NCBI RefSeq assembly: GCF_035594125.1
Contig: NC_087168.1
Coordinates: 18,848,150 to 18,912,149, forward strand
Length of the DNA stretch: 64,000 nucleotides
Direction of reading: 5' to 3'
DNA from: Scylla paramamosain
Taxonomy: Eukaryota > Arthropoda > Malacostraca > Decapoda > Portunidae
In this document: one piece after another, positions 24,020 through 36,139 of the stretch
Layout of the letters: each line of letters begins with the position of its first letter
How positions within the stretch are numbered: the first letter of the stretch is position 1
Notes under the pieces: model-generated
The model's database searches: none
What the model saw: only the letters and a program-made list of their open reading frames with translations
What the model was told of the DNA's origin: nothing
Program-made: the position numbers and the translations under genes

Positions 24020-24352
24020 GGGAGGCACCAATGAGGAAACGTTACCACAAATGAAGTTAAATGCCTGTGAACCAAAGAATTCCAAAAGCAACACAAACAA
24101 AACACGAAACTCTCAAGATACGACACATAAACTCAAAGTACCAGACAAGATTTAAGATGCCAAGCTGGAATCATTTACAGGAACACACAGAGGACAAAGA
24201 TAAAATCGTAAACCACTCGAGCCGTCAGATGTAAGTGATGCCTTCCTGCCGCTTCACTCGTACTTCTATACACATGAACTGGTCTCTGATAAGTGTACAG
24301 TCAGCCCTTGGTCATCTGTATACGTTCCTGAGTCTGTAGTGCAAGTGTCAAG

Positions 24353-24353
<1 letters not shown>

Positions 24354-24420
<67 letters not shown>
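24354..24420. repeat. (GT)n microsatellite
   Basis: Pure GT run of about 67 bp. Confidence 0.97.
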
Positions 24421-24421
<1 letters not shown>

Positions 24422-25393
24422 TGCTGCATTTCTGTCTGTATATTTCATGTCCGAGTTCTGAAGCTTTTACGTAATTAATAATAGAACCACATCTCATGCC
24501 TGTAGATGAGATTATATAAGATTAACTCTTTTCTGCAATGTTTATTGTTTTAACATTCAAAGCAACGTGAAACTGTGTATAATGGAAAAAAACAAACAAA
24601 AAAAAAAAAAAGACACTATAAAAATAAATAGAAAAGAGTCAGTCAGTCATTATGTCTTCACCAGGTAACTATAATATCTAAAAGAGAACGGAGAATGTCC
24701 AAAAGGTTATGACTGTGGGAGTAACTGAAGGAAGGGATTAAAGATCAGACGGGAAGCTTAAAGACGCGCTGGGAAGGAAGGGAAGGTTCGCTGTAACAGA
24801 GGATGAACGAGGATGATGGCAGAAGGATATCGCCCCGAGAAACGGAGAATCACACAAATGACCGCCAATCACAAGAGGCAGGAACCCAACACGCACTAAA
24901 CGTCTATCAACACAAACACACACACACAAACAGTATACGTTTTCCACCCCTCCAGACACTCGCTTAGCTAAGTGTATCATTAATCCCTCAGACACTCGTA
25001 ATCATGCAAATTTCAGGTCGTCAGTATCAGTGCATAACACATTTCAATACCCAATATGAAGGTAAAGTGCCATGTTTCTCTCGTTCACTTCCGTGTGTTG
25101 TATTCTCTCGCTCTTCACCTTCATGTGGATCTGCGCTTAAGTGACCTGGATCTGCATGTCATGACCCCCGCTGACTGACCCCCGCCGTAAGCCAGCGTCC
25201 TATTTAGCCTTCATTCGTGACATCACTGCGCCAGTCGGTTCCTTTCACACACACACACACACACACACACAGACATGTTCCTCTAAAGGCGACATCAAAA
25301 GGAGACAGATTTCCATTTTCAAACCATCAAGTGAACTCCAAAGAGAGGCGTCCCTTCAAGCTGTCCCTTCAAGCTGTCATTTGCTATCAAGGA
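24421..25393. other. Unassigned, with short AC run
   Basis: An AC run lies at 25246-25271 and an A-run near 24588-24612. No gene or element was recognised. Confidence 0.4.
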
Positions 25394-25524
25394 GATTCCG
25401 TTCCTTCTGCTTAGTCAGTCTAGGTTGAAGCAAACGCAATGCCAGTGACAGAATGAGGCTTCCGTTCCTTCTGCTTAGTCAGTCTGGGTTGAGGCAAACG
25501 CGGAGGCCAGTGACAAAATAAGGC
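25394..25524. repeat. Recent two-unit tandem duplication, 64 bp
   Basis: TTCCGTTCCTTCTGCTTAGT begins at 25396 and again at 25460. The two 64-bp units stay aligned through GAGGCAAACG and GCCAGTGACA to RTRAGGC, with only a handful of differences. A smaller direct doublet, CCCTTCAAGCTGTC, lies at 25352-25378. Confidence 0.95.
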
Positions 25525-26219
25525 ACTAACATGAAAGGCATGAAATATTTAACCTTTATACATGAGTGAGTCGCCTCTTTACTGAAGGCTGGCTGAGGGC
25601 TGAGGCAGAGGCTGAGGCGCGGCAGGTCGTCCTTCAGGGTGAGGCCGAAGTTAAATAGCGGCCCATAACTCAGAGGGAGAAGCCGCAGCCTCGGGACAAT
25701 AAAGGTGGCGCCACGGACCCTCAATCCCCGCGGTCCTTTGTCCACACCGAGGCCTGCACCTCCATGCCTTGAGGTCTTCAACTTCAGGCCGCCTATCGAG
25801 GGCCGCTCAAATCCTTGGTGAGTGAACTGCTAACACTTGGCCACAAAGAACAGGAAAGGGAGTGAGTGTCGATTTGCAATACTCGCGAGGTGGCGTGTAC
25901 GTAGGGATACACGGATACAGAGATGCGTTCACAGTCAGCACACCTGGTGATTGTCAGTGTGTATGTGTGTGTGTGTATGTGTGTGTATGTGTCAGTGGTG
26001 GAGGGGGTTTGTGGCGAGCAGAACCCATCGTGAACACAGCCCAACAGAACCCATTGTCGCTGCTTCCGCTGCCGCCGCCACTGCTTGCTATATATATACC
26101 AGGACGGCACAAATCTATCCCGATCCATATCTCGCGAGCGGGGACCTGCAATGGTGCTATACGTCTGGAGTCTGCAGCCAGTGCGACGGAAGCTCCTCCT
26201 GTACATTGGAGCTTCTGAT
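25525..26219. other. Unassigned, GC-rich with impure GT run
   Basis: An interrupted GT/AT run lies at 25957-25990. Frames on both strands (25793-26218) have no recognised domain. Confidence 0.4.
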
Positions 26220-26545
26220 ACTAACGAAAATAAACCTAATTTAAACTAACATAACGTAACTTAAATTTAACCTAACTTAAACTTACCTAAACGAATCTAA
26301 ACAAACCTAACCTAATGTAATCTAGCCTAACTTAGCTTAATCTAACATAATCCAAACTAACCTAATCTTAGCAAATCTAACCTAACCTAACCTAACCTAA
26401 CAAACTAACTCAATCTATCCTATTATAATAAACAAACTAACTGACCCCAATCCAACCTAGCCTGTTCGTGGGAGATTCTGATATTAACGTAACATAACAA
26501 ACATAACATAGCATAACCTTACCAAACCTCACCCAACCCAGCCAT
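26220..26545 (-). repeat. Degenerate (CCTAA)n telomere-related field
   Basis: AACCTAA, AACTTAA, AATCTAA and AACATAA words fill about 320 bp. The only regular block, four CCTAA units, is at 26379-26400. The flank GGAGCTTCTGATACTAACG (26206) is repeated as GGAGATTCTGATATTAACG (26471), so the field was duplicated as a block of about 265 bp. The G-rich strand is the - strand. Confidence 0.85.
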
Positions 26546-26929
26546 AACAAGGAACCTGTCATCGCAACTAGGGCAAGAAAATCAAGAAAACCAGGTGCTT
26601 GCTCTCTCTCCTCACTCCTCACTCACAGGTATTTAAGAGAGGCAGACAGGAACAGAATAACAGTGTATGAGAAAGGAACTGTTTATTAAGGTCACTGCTA
26701 AGAGTTGACGCACGCAGGCTGAGAGCAAGAAACTCTACGACATTCAGATGAGAAGTGACATGATTCATTTTGTACCAAGACGAGAAAAAGGGAGAGTCCA
26801 ATCTTGTGGGTCCAATCTTGTGAAGTGATTCCTGACAGTAGATTTCGGCACTAGCGGTGCGTACGTGGAAACAGACACTGGAATACTGGTGGACTTCCTG
26901 GTGTGAGTGTAAAAAAAGGAATGACAGTA

Positions 26930-27015
26930 ACGGGAACAACAATAACAACAACAACAAAAATGAAAACAACCCTCATCACCATCAACAACACCACCACCAC
27001 CACCACCACCACCAA
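26930..27015. repeat. (AAC)n and (CAC)n trinucleotide runs
   Basis: AAC/AAT-rich DNA from 26936 to 26960 and a (CAC)n run at 26985-27013. They produce N-, H- and V-rich artificial frames. Confidence 0.9.
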
Positions 27016-27158
27016 CACCCAAACACACTTACTAAACATCACCACAGGAAGCCCAACCTAACACAAGAGTCCATACAAATCTTCACTAATCTTGAGGCAA
27101 AACATTTCCTCGACACAAGGTAAATCACAAAAATTGCACCCGTCCTGAACCTCACGAA

Positions 27159-27160
<2 letters not shown>

Positions 27161-27246
<86 letters not shown>
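27161..27246. repeat. (GA)n microsatellite
   Basis: Pure GA run of about 86 bp. Confidence 0.98.
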
Positions 27247-27249
<3 letters not shown>

Positions 27250-27774
27250 GAAGAGGAAGCGGAAGCGAGAGGAGACGTATCAGACAGGTCGCTACACACG
27301 CCAGGAAGGCGAGGCAAGGCTGGGGTAGAGAACCTCATACTATCTGCTCCCTGTCACCTCACCACCTCTGCCAACCAATCTCCAAGCGGTGGTGTCATTC
27401 TCCCTTGCTCCTCTCTCAACCTTTAAGCTGATGCATCCACTCCCCGCCTCTTTCTTTCGCCCCGCACAGCTCCTCTCCTCTCTGCACACCGCCAGCCGCC
27501 TCACCTCGCACCCCTCGCTATCTCACAGGGAAATCTCAGCCCCGTGTAGGAGTCTCGTAAAGTGCCACAACTCGAGGCTCTCTCACAGGTATTCGTTGCT
27601 TCATATCTCAGCCGGGCCGCAGTACAGACGCCATCCATCACACTTATCAGACCACACGGTTTTATGATGATGAGGGTCCCGAGGTAAAAGTCTAAATGGC
27701 TCTCGATCTTCAACCCACCGGTGCGCGCGGGACTGCACAGCCACTCCCGGCCACTGCCACTCAGCCCGCAACAA
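27247..27774. other. Unassigned, GC-rich
   Basis: A moderately GC-rich section containing a forward frame at 27389-27667 with no recognised domain. CTCACAGG and ATCTCAGCC words are repeated, suggesting another very decayed duplication. Confidence 0.4.
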
Positions 27775-28455
27775 CCAGATCGTTCCTTGATAGTTCCTTG
27801 AGTTTTTTTTTTTTTTTTTCTCCCTTTCAGAACTGTTTAGAGTTGTATGAGTGACGCTGCATCATCCGAGTGCCTGGCTTGAGGGTACTCACGCATGGAG
27901 ATTTATCACTTTACCTTCAATAATAGACAGACAGTTCCTTGAGTTCTTCTTTTTGCTTTCTCTCTTAAGACTGTTTTCAGCTGCATGACCGACGTTGCTT
28001 TACTGTTATCTGATTTAGCACACAACCCTTAACAACCGCCAGGTAGCTTGTTGGCTTTTTCTTTCCCCTTTCCCCTCTCAAGAGTGTTTGCAAGTGCATG
28101 ACCGGCGCTGCATCATTCTGTTACCTGATCTGAGTGCACGGCTTAGCGACACATGGAGATCTGTCACTTAACACATAACAACAGACAGACAGTTCCTTAA
28201 GTTTTCTTTTCGTTCTCCCTCTCAAGACTGTTCGCAGCTACTTGAGTGACGCTGCATCATTCTGCTACCGGATCTGAGTACTTAACTTACTCACACAAGA
28301 TCTATCACTCAATCTTCAGCAACCTTCAAATCGTTCCTCGAGTTTTCCTTTTCGCTTTCCCTCTCAGGACTGTTTCAGCAGCACAACTGCCACTGCATCA
28401 TTCTATTAGCTCATCTGAGTGCCTGGCTCACTCCCACATGGAAATCTACAAGTGA
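27775..28455. repeat. Well-preserved tandem array, 5 units
   Basis: The unit is GTTCCTTGAGTTTTC, TTTCGCTTTCCCTCTCAAGA, CTGTTTGCAGCTGCATGA, CGCTGCATCATTCTGTTA, CTGATCTGAGTGC and ACATGGAGATCTATCACTYA. The first word recurs near 27793, 27934, 28192 and 28335, with the 28040-28165 unit altered at its start. Periods are about 140 bp. No coding frame is shared between units. Confidence 0.92.
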
Positions 28456-29419
28456 GTTGGTTGAAATAAAAATGCATTTTGCACGATACCCTGAAAAGAA
28501 TTATTGTGCACGAATATAACCCTAACGTTAGAACAAATCACATTACTGGCTCTAATCCTGCATCAAACACGCTCCTCTGGAATTGTAACCTAATGACACT
28601 GCAAAATCCCCCACAAAAAAAAGTTTTTCGTTTCTCTGCCAGCCGATCACATCATCAACAATATCGTGTTCCATTCCCCATGCAAAGGTTCAAAGTTCGA
28701 AGCATCAAGCACGTGTCTGTATTTTTAATGGTGTGTTGATCCTGGTGGATTAGTTTCAAACTCTTTATAATATATCTTTTATGCAGCATGCAGTCTCCTC
28801 TATGAAGAAACTAGTGACGTTAAAGAATGCAAGTTTTGTGCCAAGTTGAGAGGCGGCAGGCGAGCGAGGGTCCTGCTCCCTGCTGCCTCCCTCCTCTGCT
28901 CCCCGCGGTGAGGAAAGCAGGCGAATAAACCGATCACGTGCGCTCTGGAAACAAGTTGTGGGTTCATTAGTCACCTTATGATCTGTGGTTATTGGGCCAA
29001 TCTCAGCGGCGGGGACTCGTGCGGCTCTCAGCTTCCACTCAAGACATTCCTGCATTGATGGATAACCCTTGAGGGGACTTGCCCAAAACATCCATGTGAT
29101 AAATGGACCGAGGCCTTTCTCGTGGTCGCTGGAGAAGGGCGGAGGTAGTGCAAAGATCGATAGTTTTGTTTATAACTCGTACTTGAATTTTTCTTGGAGT
29201 GACGTGGTAAATTAGCAAGCTTTTCTTCCCTTTTTTTCTTTTCTCTACTGTTTTTGTGCTCTTATTCGACCTTCTCCCCGCATACAAGCCCCACGAGTTG
29301 GATGCAGCACAAGCAAACTCATCACTCACCTCGGGGACACGTGCATCGAAGTGACGTGCTCCCACTGGCCTGTACACACTCCCCCTTTGAGGACATGACG
29401 AGACTAGCAGAGGTGGTGC
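28456..29419. other. Unassigned
   Basis: Frames on the reverse strand at 28765-29449 show no recognisable domain and no splice structure that I can defend. No RNA gene was seen. Confidence 0.4.
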
Positions 29420-30020
29420 TACGACAAAACTAAAGGCTCGCATTTTCATAGTTTTACAAGAGTTTCTTGCTCTTTCGGATCTGTGTGCGCTCTTGTACTA
29501 CAGCGCACTACAGAGGTACATGTGAGGGCGTACATTCCACGCCCTGTCGTTGATCTAAAAGCTGGTGCTGCGAAGATATGTAACTCCAGGCTCGCTATTT
29601 CACGATTTTGCACGAGCTCCTTGCTGTTTCGGATCTGTGTGTTCTTCTCCAATAGTATCAAGCCATCTTAACACATAACGTACTTCTTTTGTAATTATCT
29701 CGCGTACTAGAACTATAAAGGGAGAAAATATACTTATAACCAGCGTATCAGAATTAAAGGGAAGGTGAAACTCTCTCTAAAACTTTCTGTATCCTCAACT
29801 GTCCACGCACCGTCCTCGCCTTCCTCGCCTCCCTAACGCGCGAACTATCGTTGACCTAAAGCTGGTGCTGCAAAGACACACAAGTCAAGGCGCGCGCTTT
29901 CATGAATTTGCACGAGTCCCTTGCTGTCTCTGATCCGTGTGCTCTTCTCTCACACCGCATTACAGAGGTGAATGTGAGGGTTCATTCCAAGCGCTAACGT
30001 TAACCCAAAGCTGGATTTCT
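29420..30020. repeat. Decayed tandem array, 3 units
   Basis: RAAGCTGGTGCTGCRAAGA, CAAGGCTCGC...TTTCAYGATTTTGCACGAG, TTCCTTGCTGTTTCGGATCTGTGTG and ACAGAGGT.ATGTGAGGG recur with anchors near 29430, 29588 and 29887. About 160 bp of other DNA separates units two and three. Confidence 0.88.
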
Positions 30021-30521
30021 ATTTGATTCTGTCTTCTTGATGCCTTACTGATCAAAATGCAAGAAAAGGAACGCACCGTGATTTATCCTCGCTTGTCTCT
30101 CGTGGTGCAAGGGAACCATTCAGCTTGTCCCTTCCCAGAAAAAGCCCAGTAATACCTCGAGTCATTAATCTAAACATAGACAAAACAAGACAAAAAAAAA
30201 CGGATCCCAGAATACCTCTGATTAATATTCGTAATTTTCCCTTTCGTGATGCGGGGATTTAATTCACCGTGTTTTAGAGGGGAAGAAAAAGGATAAGAAA
30301 AAAAAAATAGGTAATGCCTGGAATTCTCAACTTTAATGATATGTTTTTAATAACTGGGTGAGCCTCGAAGTTTACCCACAAAAAAGGTGCCCTAATATAA
30401 CCAGGCGGCGTTGGAACAAAACACGTATTAGCCCCGTAAAGTGTGCGTCCAACAGGTGACCCCAAACTTTCTTAACTTAACTCAGTGTTGGTCGTCGTTT
30501 CTAATGAACTTAGCTGAGATT

Positions 30522-30522
<1 letters not shown>
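30021..30522. other. Unassigned
   Basis: A-runs and AT-rich sequence with one reverse frame (30274-30465) of no recognised content. Confidence 0.4.
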
Positions 30523-30523
<1 letters not shown>

Positions 30524-30575
<52 letters not shown>

Positions 30576-30605
30576 GGTCAGGATTAGATAGTGAGAAAAT
30601 CAAAG

Positions 30606-30661
<56 letters not shown>
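30524..30661. repeat. Paired (GA)n and (GT)n microsatellites
   Basis: About 47 bp of GA (30524-30570), a 37-bp spacer, then about 54 bp of GT (30608-30661). Confidence 0.97.
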
Positions 30662-30662
<1 letters not shown>

Positions 30663-31209
30663 TGACAGTTCAATATTACCTTGACACCACTCGTAATTGG
30701 TCTGTATTGTTCTGGTATTAATATACTTTTTATTCCCTTTTCTATTGTTGTTCCTTTTTTTTCCTTCACGTGTATCATCGCGTTACAAACTTCACTATTT
30801 TTCCCTTTGTACCTCACACTAACATATCCTCGAGTTCACTACTAACTGACCAGCACTCTTGACTATTTTCCTCCTAGTCATAACATTTTCTTCCATCACT
30901 CTATCATTTTATCAACATTTTATCTTCTGTCACTCTCCATCACCCGGGACAAGCAGCACACGAGGACACGTCAAATGGATACAGTTACAGCGTCACACTG
31001 AAGAAGTAGAATAGATAGAAAGAATTTGTCACACGCCAGGACACGAACGAAGAGAGAAGTGCATCAAGACACGAGACTAAAATACCCAACCTTTCAGAAC
31101 GCAGTGTAATTATTCCTTCAGGAGCGGCAAATTAAGCAGGGTTTTCCTATATAATTGTTGTTCATTTAGCCGGACTAATTAACACGTACATAATATAAGA
31201 AAACACGAC
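30662..31209. other. Unassigned
   Basis: Pyrimidine-rich then mixed DNA, with TATC/CATTTTATC words near 30890-30930. No gene was recognised. Confidence 0.4.
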
Positions 31210-31885
31210 TGTAGATGAGAGGATTAAGTGTACGAGAGTGACTGTGACTGTGAGCTGCGTGTACCGATAAAAACATGTCAAGTAATAAGTAGATTTTAAT
31301 TTTAAGTGGCACAGTAGCAAGGTCACATGGAAGGTGTGTGCTGGTGAAGGAAGCAACACTTAGTACAGTGCATATGAGAAATGAGTGTACCGGGATGACT
31401 GAGTAGGAATATAAATGTGTTAGGCAATTAGTAGAGATTTATTGAAGGTGTCGCAATAGTAGAGTCACATAAAAGGAATATACTCAAACTAAAGCAACAT
31501 TCACTACACTATATACGAGTAACAGGTGTACCGAGATGGATGAACGATGCGTATAGGAAATGAAAATATGTAGAGCGTTGAGAAGGGAACTACAGATTGA
31601 ATCAAAATGTTGCAATATTAAGGTCATATAGAAGGCGAGCATTCATGAACGAGCCAGCATTCACCGCATATGAGAACTGGGTGCACCGAGATGACTGAAA
31701 GCTGAGCGTAGAAATTAAAAAAATGTTGGACAATGGGTAGGAAATGATTGAATAAAGGTGCCAAAATTGAAGGCCAAATAGGAGTGCACTCATGAACAAA
31801 CCAGCACTCACCGCACACTGTATACGAGTACTGGAGCACCGAGATGACGGAACGCTGCGAGTAGGAAATAAAAAAAATTAAAAAA
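31210..31885. repeat. Decayed tandem array, 5 units
   Basis: Each unit holds a GTGTACCGAGATGACTGA word, a GCGTAGGAAATAAAAA word, TGTTGGRCAATTAGTAG, GGTGYCRCAATAGTARAGTCACAT and CATTCACYRCA.TATACGAG. Anchors on the ACCG(A/G)GATGA word lie near 31390, 31530, 31687 and 31840, with a weaker unit near 31260. Confidence 0.9.
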
Positions 31886-32234
31886 AAATGCGTCGACCAA
31901 TTAACACTGAACCCAAAACAAATATTCCATTGTCACATCCGATAGAGGAGAGTGACACGGTTTGCATACAGAAATACTACGCAGACAGCACCACTCAACG
32001 AGGACTCAGAGAAATGCTGGTAAAAATGCGTGCTATTTTGCTCCCCCTGAGGCACAACCCGAAAAGAATTCCAATATCAAAGAGTGCCAATATCCCAGCG
32101 GACGTGACTTAATATTCCCGCTTCGTGAAAAAGACCAAGAACTCGCGGAAAAATAAGCAAAGGAATGAATGATGGTAGTAGGGACGAGAGCTTCCAGGTA
32201 AAGCCAGCAAACACCAGGGTATATTAATCACGTT

Positions 32235-33010
32235 ATCTGTTCGGACGGACGAAGGTGTGATGGGGAGGGAGGAGTCAGGGAGAGAGAGAGAGATTATAAA
32301 AGCAACACATTTACAGCATCTGACAGGTAAAAGAAATAGTCTGCAAATGAATTCCTACTTTACCTGGAGGGGCTGACGAAGGTGTAAGGGGGCGGGGGAA
32401 GTCAGAGGGGGAAGAATTATGAACGCCACACGATAAACAAAAGCTGTGAGGTAAAAAGAGTGATTTCCTGAGAGAATACTAATGAGTTCCTGCGATACGC
32501 AGACTAGACTAAGCAGGTGTGATGGGAAGAAAGAAATCAAAGAAATTATAAAAAAAAAAAAACTACAAGATAAAAATAACGGATGGATAAAAATTATACT
32601 ACTGTGATAATGAATCTCTGTTTACCTTGATTGGACAAAGCAGGTGTGAGTGGAAGAAAGAAAACAAAGAGGGAACAATTATGAAAGCTACACTACACGG
32701 TAAACAATAAAAGAGTGGTTGAAGAGAATGATCTACTAACTGACTCCTGTGTCACATAGAGAAACGAATGAAATAGGTGTGAAATTAGGAAACAGGTACA
32801 ACTTCCACAGGTGAGAGGGTAAAACAAAGACAAAAAGACAATACAATCCACACCATGATCACAAATACACAGGTAAAGGACAATAATCAACTAATGATCT
32901 ACCTTACCAAGAGGAATGAACAAAACAAGTGTGAAGCAGAAGGAACTGGAAGATTAGCAATTAGAAATAAGAAGACAGTTTAGATGGTAAGAACAGGTAT
33001 CAAGGACAAA
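32235..33010. repeat. Decayed tandem array, 5-6 units
   Basis: GCAGGTGTGATGGGAAGAAAG, AATTATGAAAGCYACAC, ACGRTAAACAA and TAATGAATTYCTGYTTTACCTTG recur with the AGGTGTGA anchor near 32250, 32370, 32515, 32642, 32777 and 32930. Periods are about 120-150 bp. Confidence 0.88.
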
Positions 33011-33650
33011 AAGGTAATATTTAAACTACCCCAGTAAACCAACATAAGGAGGAGTAATTAAATCCATTGACTGTTTGCCGGTCGACACTTATATGAGACA
33101 CAAAATAAATAAATAACCAACCGAAAAATCACAATAATCTACGGATATTTCACTAGTAGGACTCCGGCTGCATCCGTCACTACAAACAATAACATATGGA
33201 CTGGCCGAAAACTTTATATTCTCTCTGTATTTTTGTTTCTCTAATATGCTGTATGTTCCCTATCCGTCCTACCCTTCTTTGTATCACTCTCCCCACTCTT
33301 TATGTAATCTAACTTTATTTGACCCATTCACTGCGATACAAAACAGTTAACAGCACCAGAAGTAACGTATGAAATCCTTATAAGCATCTACAAAAAGGAA
33401 GGTGATTGAAAAGAATAGATTTTGCCATTTTCACCAAGTTTAAAGATTGGAGGTGGCTGTAGAACAAGTAAAGATGTCTCAGAATGATTAGTAATTAAGG
33501 AAAAATGTACCAACTAGCAATCTAAGGGTTAACACACCTGATCTGCTAAACTGGGTCAGACAACACTTGATCATGGAGCGGGGCACGGCAGTTAAGAGTG
33601 CATGCTGGGTAGTTATCCGAGGAGCGCATGCGGAGTGACAAGATGGGAAG
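33011..33650. other. Unassigned
   Basis: AT-rich to 33530, then more balanced. No repeat or gene was recognised. Confidence 0.4.
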
Positions 33651-33933
33651 ATGAGAGCAATGAAGCACCATCAGCCGCCTCACGCAGGACTGTCAGCGTC
33701 AAGACCTTCCACGCCTGCACCTAATGGATATACTCCGCAGAAACCATTGCATCTGACGGCTAAGAGGAGTCTGGACAGAGTGGGGATTTATGTGAAGGGA
33801 GGGACATCAGTGAGCGCCGCAGCATCCCCGTGAGTCATTTCCACCCGCCTTCTCTTGCTCTTTCTCTTCCTGCTCCTCCTCCTCCAGGCGGGTCTCGGCT
33901 CAGTGCCAGCGCCATGGAGCCATAAAATTAACT
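33651..33933 (+). other. Weak two-exon coding candidate
   Basis: A 60-codon frame from ATG at 33651 runs to a GTGAGT donor-like site at 33830. A pyrimidine-rich stretch ends in CAG at 33887, and joining 33829 to 33888 would keep the frame open to a TAG near 34047. The implied intron is only 58 bp, the peptide matches nothing I know, and the second part runs into a decayed tandem array. Chance is the more likely explanation. Confidence 0.12.
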
Positions 33934-33939
33934 TTCTCC

Positions 33940-35150
33940 AGGAAATTAGTACCTCGCCCAGAACGCAATCAAGGTGCGAGAAAATTGAGGAAAAACTTTA
34001 AATACGAAGAAACACGTGAAGGAAAACTGGATGTGGAAATTAATAGGTAGTCATCTCAAATACAATCAAGATGTGTGTAGTAAAAAGGTAAAGTAAAAAC
34101 CATTGCTAAATATGAAAACCAGATAAGGGAAAAAAAGGAATGAAAGACCAGACGAATGAAAACTAAAGAATTAAAATGTAACGTGGGGATTTACCGGTAC
34201 ATATTTCAGCCAAGATCTAATTAAGGTGTGCACGGAAAGAAGGTGGAATTAAAATATTTCTTGACGTGAATACTAGGTGAGGGGAAACTAAGAATGAAAC
34301 TACGCTGCAAAAAAGATCCCAGGGAGACGCAGACACAAAATCGATCTTCTCCTACACGTCTAAATTACCCAAGAACTAATCAAGCTGTAAGTGTTAAGGG
34401 GAACTAAAAAGAACAACGTGAAAAACGGCTGTGTGAAAACGAGGAGTGAAATTTGAACCACAAAATCAACTCTTTAACACTGAAATCATTACCTCACTAA
34501 TGATCTAATTAAGTTAAGCACGCTAGAAGGTGAACTCAAACAACTCCAGATAAAATTAATGTTAAGAATCAAAAATGGTAATGAAAGAAGAGAGTGCCAG
34601 AATAATATAGCAACAAAATCCATTCTTCTTCATCCAACATTTAAAAAGATAAGAAAATAAACTAAATGAATAACAAATATATGAAGTCTAAGAATCAAAA
34701 GTGAGAGTGAAAGAGACAAGACACAAAAACCAAACACCTACAAAATTTACTTATTGACACTATAACGTCACCAGATATTCAATCAAGATGTGCACCGTTA
34801 AAAAAAAAAAAAAAAAGATAAACTACAAGCGTTACCAGATAAATGCAAGCAAAAATTCAGTGCCAGCGAAAGAACAGGTCACAAAACAACACAAATGAAG
34901 CAAACCAGCCCGCGCACAACACCCTGAAACCAAGACCGTAATGAATGAAAAACTAAAAATCAGTGTGCAGGTAAGAAAAAAAAAAAAAAAACACGGAACA
35001 AGGTAAAAATTCAACACACAACACCTGAACATAAAACAATAATGAATGAAAACCAAGAACCACTCGATTAGAAAAGACGAGAAGACGCAAATAACACGTG
35101 AATGAGAACTACGAATCAATGACGGTGAAAGACGAACAAAAAGACAAAAC
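33940..35150. repeat. Long decayed tandem array, about 7 units
   Basis: Recurring words are TTACCTCRCYAAT/GAACGCAATCAAG, CTAATTAAG.TGTGCACG, TAAAAAGGTRAACT, AACGTGAA, ACCAGATRARGG and GAATGAAAACTAAGAAT. The AATCAAG/AATTAAG-TGTG anchor falls near 33968, 34066, 34223, 34380, 34511 and 34786. Units are A-rich and diverged. Confidence 0.75.
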
Positions 35151-35614
35151 CGCACAGGGAGAGGACGCAGGCAAGCACTCTTCACCTCTCCTCGCGTCCA
35201 GGGAAATAACTTGGCTGGAGCGCACTTCTTGAGAGTCCCGGGGGTAGTGGATCACGGCGCCTGGTGGAGGGTCCTTTGCGATCAATGGTCTGGTGCCTCA
35301 AGCCTTGTCTTCGCCTCTTTTTCGCCTCACAACTCTCGCAGGACCTTAATGGATCCCTCACCCACCACGCGACACGAGACTCCTACGCGAGGCTCAGTTT
35401 CGTGGTAATTTGTGAGTCTTCTTGGTATTTTCTTTAGTTTGTGTTGAGTTGTACAGGTTGTGATTCCTTGTGCTGGGTGTTATTTTTGGTGTGTGCGGTT
35501 CCAAGAGTTTCACAGTTGTGGTAATTCATGGCTGGTTGTTTCTCATTGTTGGTGTAATTCCGGGTGCGTTGCGTCGGATACGTTGTGACTATGTAGCGTG
35601 TTGGTTGTGTTTCT
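35151..35614. other. Unassigned, GC-rich then GT-rich
   Basis: 35160-35410 is GC-rich with a forward frame (35211-35408) of no recognised content. 35410-35600 is rich in TTGTG and GGTTGT words. Confidence 0.4.
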
Positions 35615-35815
35615 CATAAAAAAAAAAAACTGTTCATAAAGGCTACAGATAATTAAACAGGTTCTCATAGATATTTTTCTTTTTTACGGTGCAGAAAACC
35701 TGTTAAACTATCACTAAAACCGTAAATACAGCTTTGAAAACTCCAGTAACTTTCTTCCACTAGAATCTGTTACTTGTGGTCGAGATGGGACAACGAAACG
35801 ACTCAAAATAAGGTT
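35615..35815 (+). mobile_element. MITE-like element, family M1, copy B
   Basis: Shared words in order: TTCATAAAGGCTACAGATAA, AACAGGTTCTCATAG, ACCTGTTAAACTATCACTA, GAAAACTCCAGTAACTTTC, CCACTAGAATCTGTTAC, GTGGTCGAGATGGGAC and CGAAACGACTCAAAATAAGG. The right end matches copy C almost exactly. The left end is uncertain, and a GT microsatellite begins just beyond the right end. Confidence 0.75.

Positions 35816-35821
<6 letters not shown>

Positions 35822-35862
<41 letters not shown>
35822..35862. repeat. (GT)n microsatellite
   Basis: Pure GT run of about 41 bp, starting about 10 bp after M1 copy B. Confidence 0.97.
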
Positions 35863-35863
<1 letters not shown>

Positions 35864-35963
35864 GGTTAAATAAAACGTATTGGAAAACGGCCGATTGTCT
35901 CTAAAATACAAGAATAAAGTTATACATGCCGGTATTCCAAATAGAGTAAAGTTGTGAGCATTG

Positions 35964-36050
35964 CCTTCCCTTCTCTCTCCTTTCATTTCCTTCCCTTTCA
36001 TTCCCTTCCCTTCCCTTCCCTGCCCTTCCCTTTCCTCCCCTTCTCCCGTC
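35964..36050. repeat. (TTCCC)n-like pyrimidine run
   Basis: CCTTCC and TTCCCTT pentamers with variants. The frames through it are FPSLPF-type artefacts. Confidence 0.85.
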
Positions 36051-36139
36051 TCTCCCAGCCCCTACACCGTTCGTTCCGCCATCCTACAACCATCACTCAT
36101 CCCATCTTGGTTTCACTTCACCCCATCACTCCTATTGTT

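Noticed and set aside
28680..28705. tRNA-like GGTTCAAAGTTCGAAGC
   Set aside because: Resembles a T-loop word only; no acceptor stem, D-arm or anticodon arm could be folded around it.
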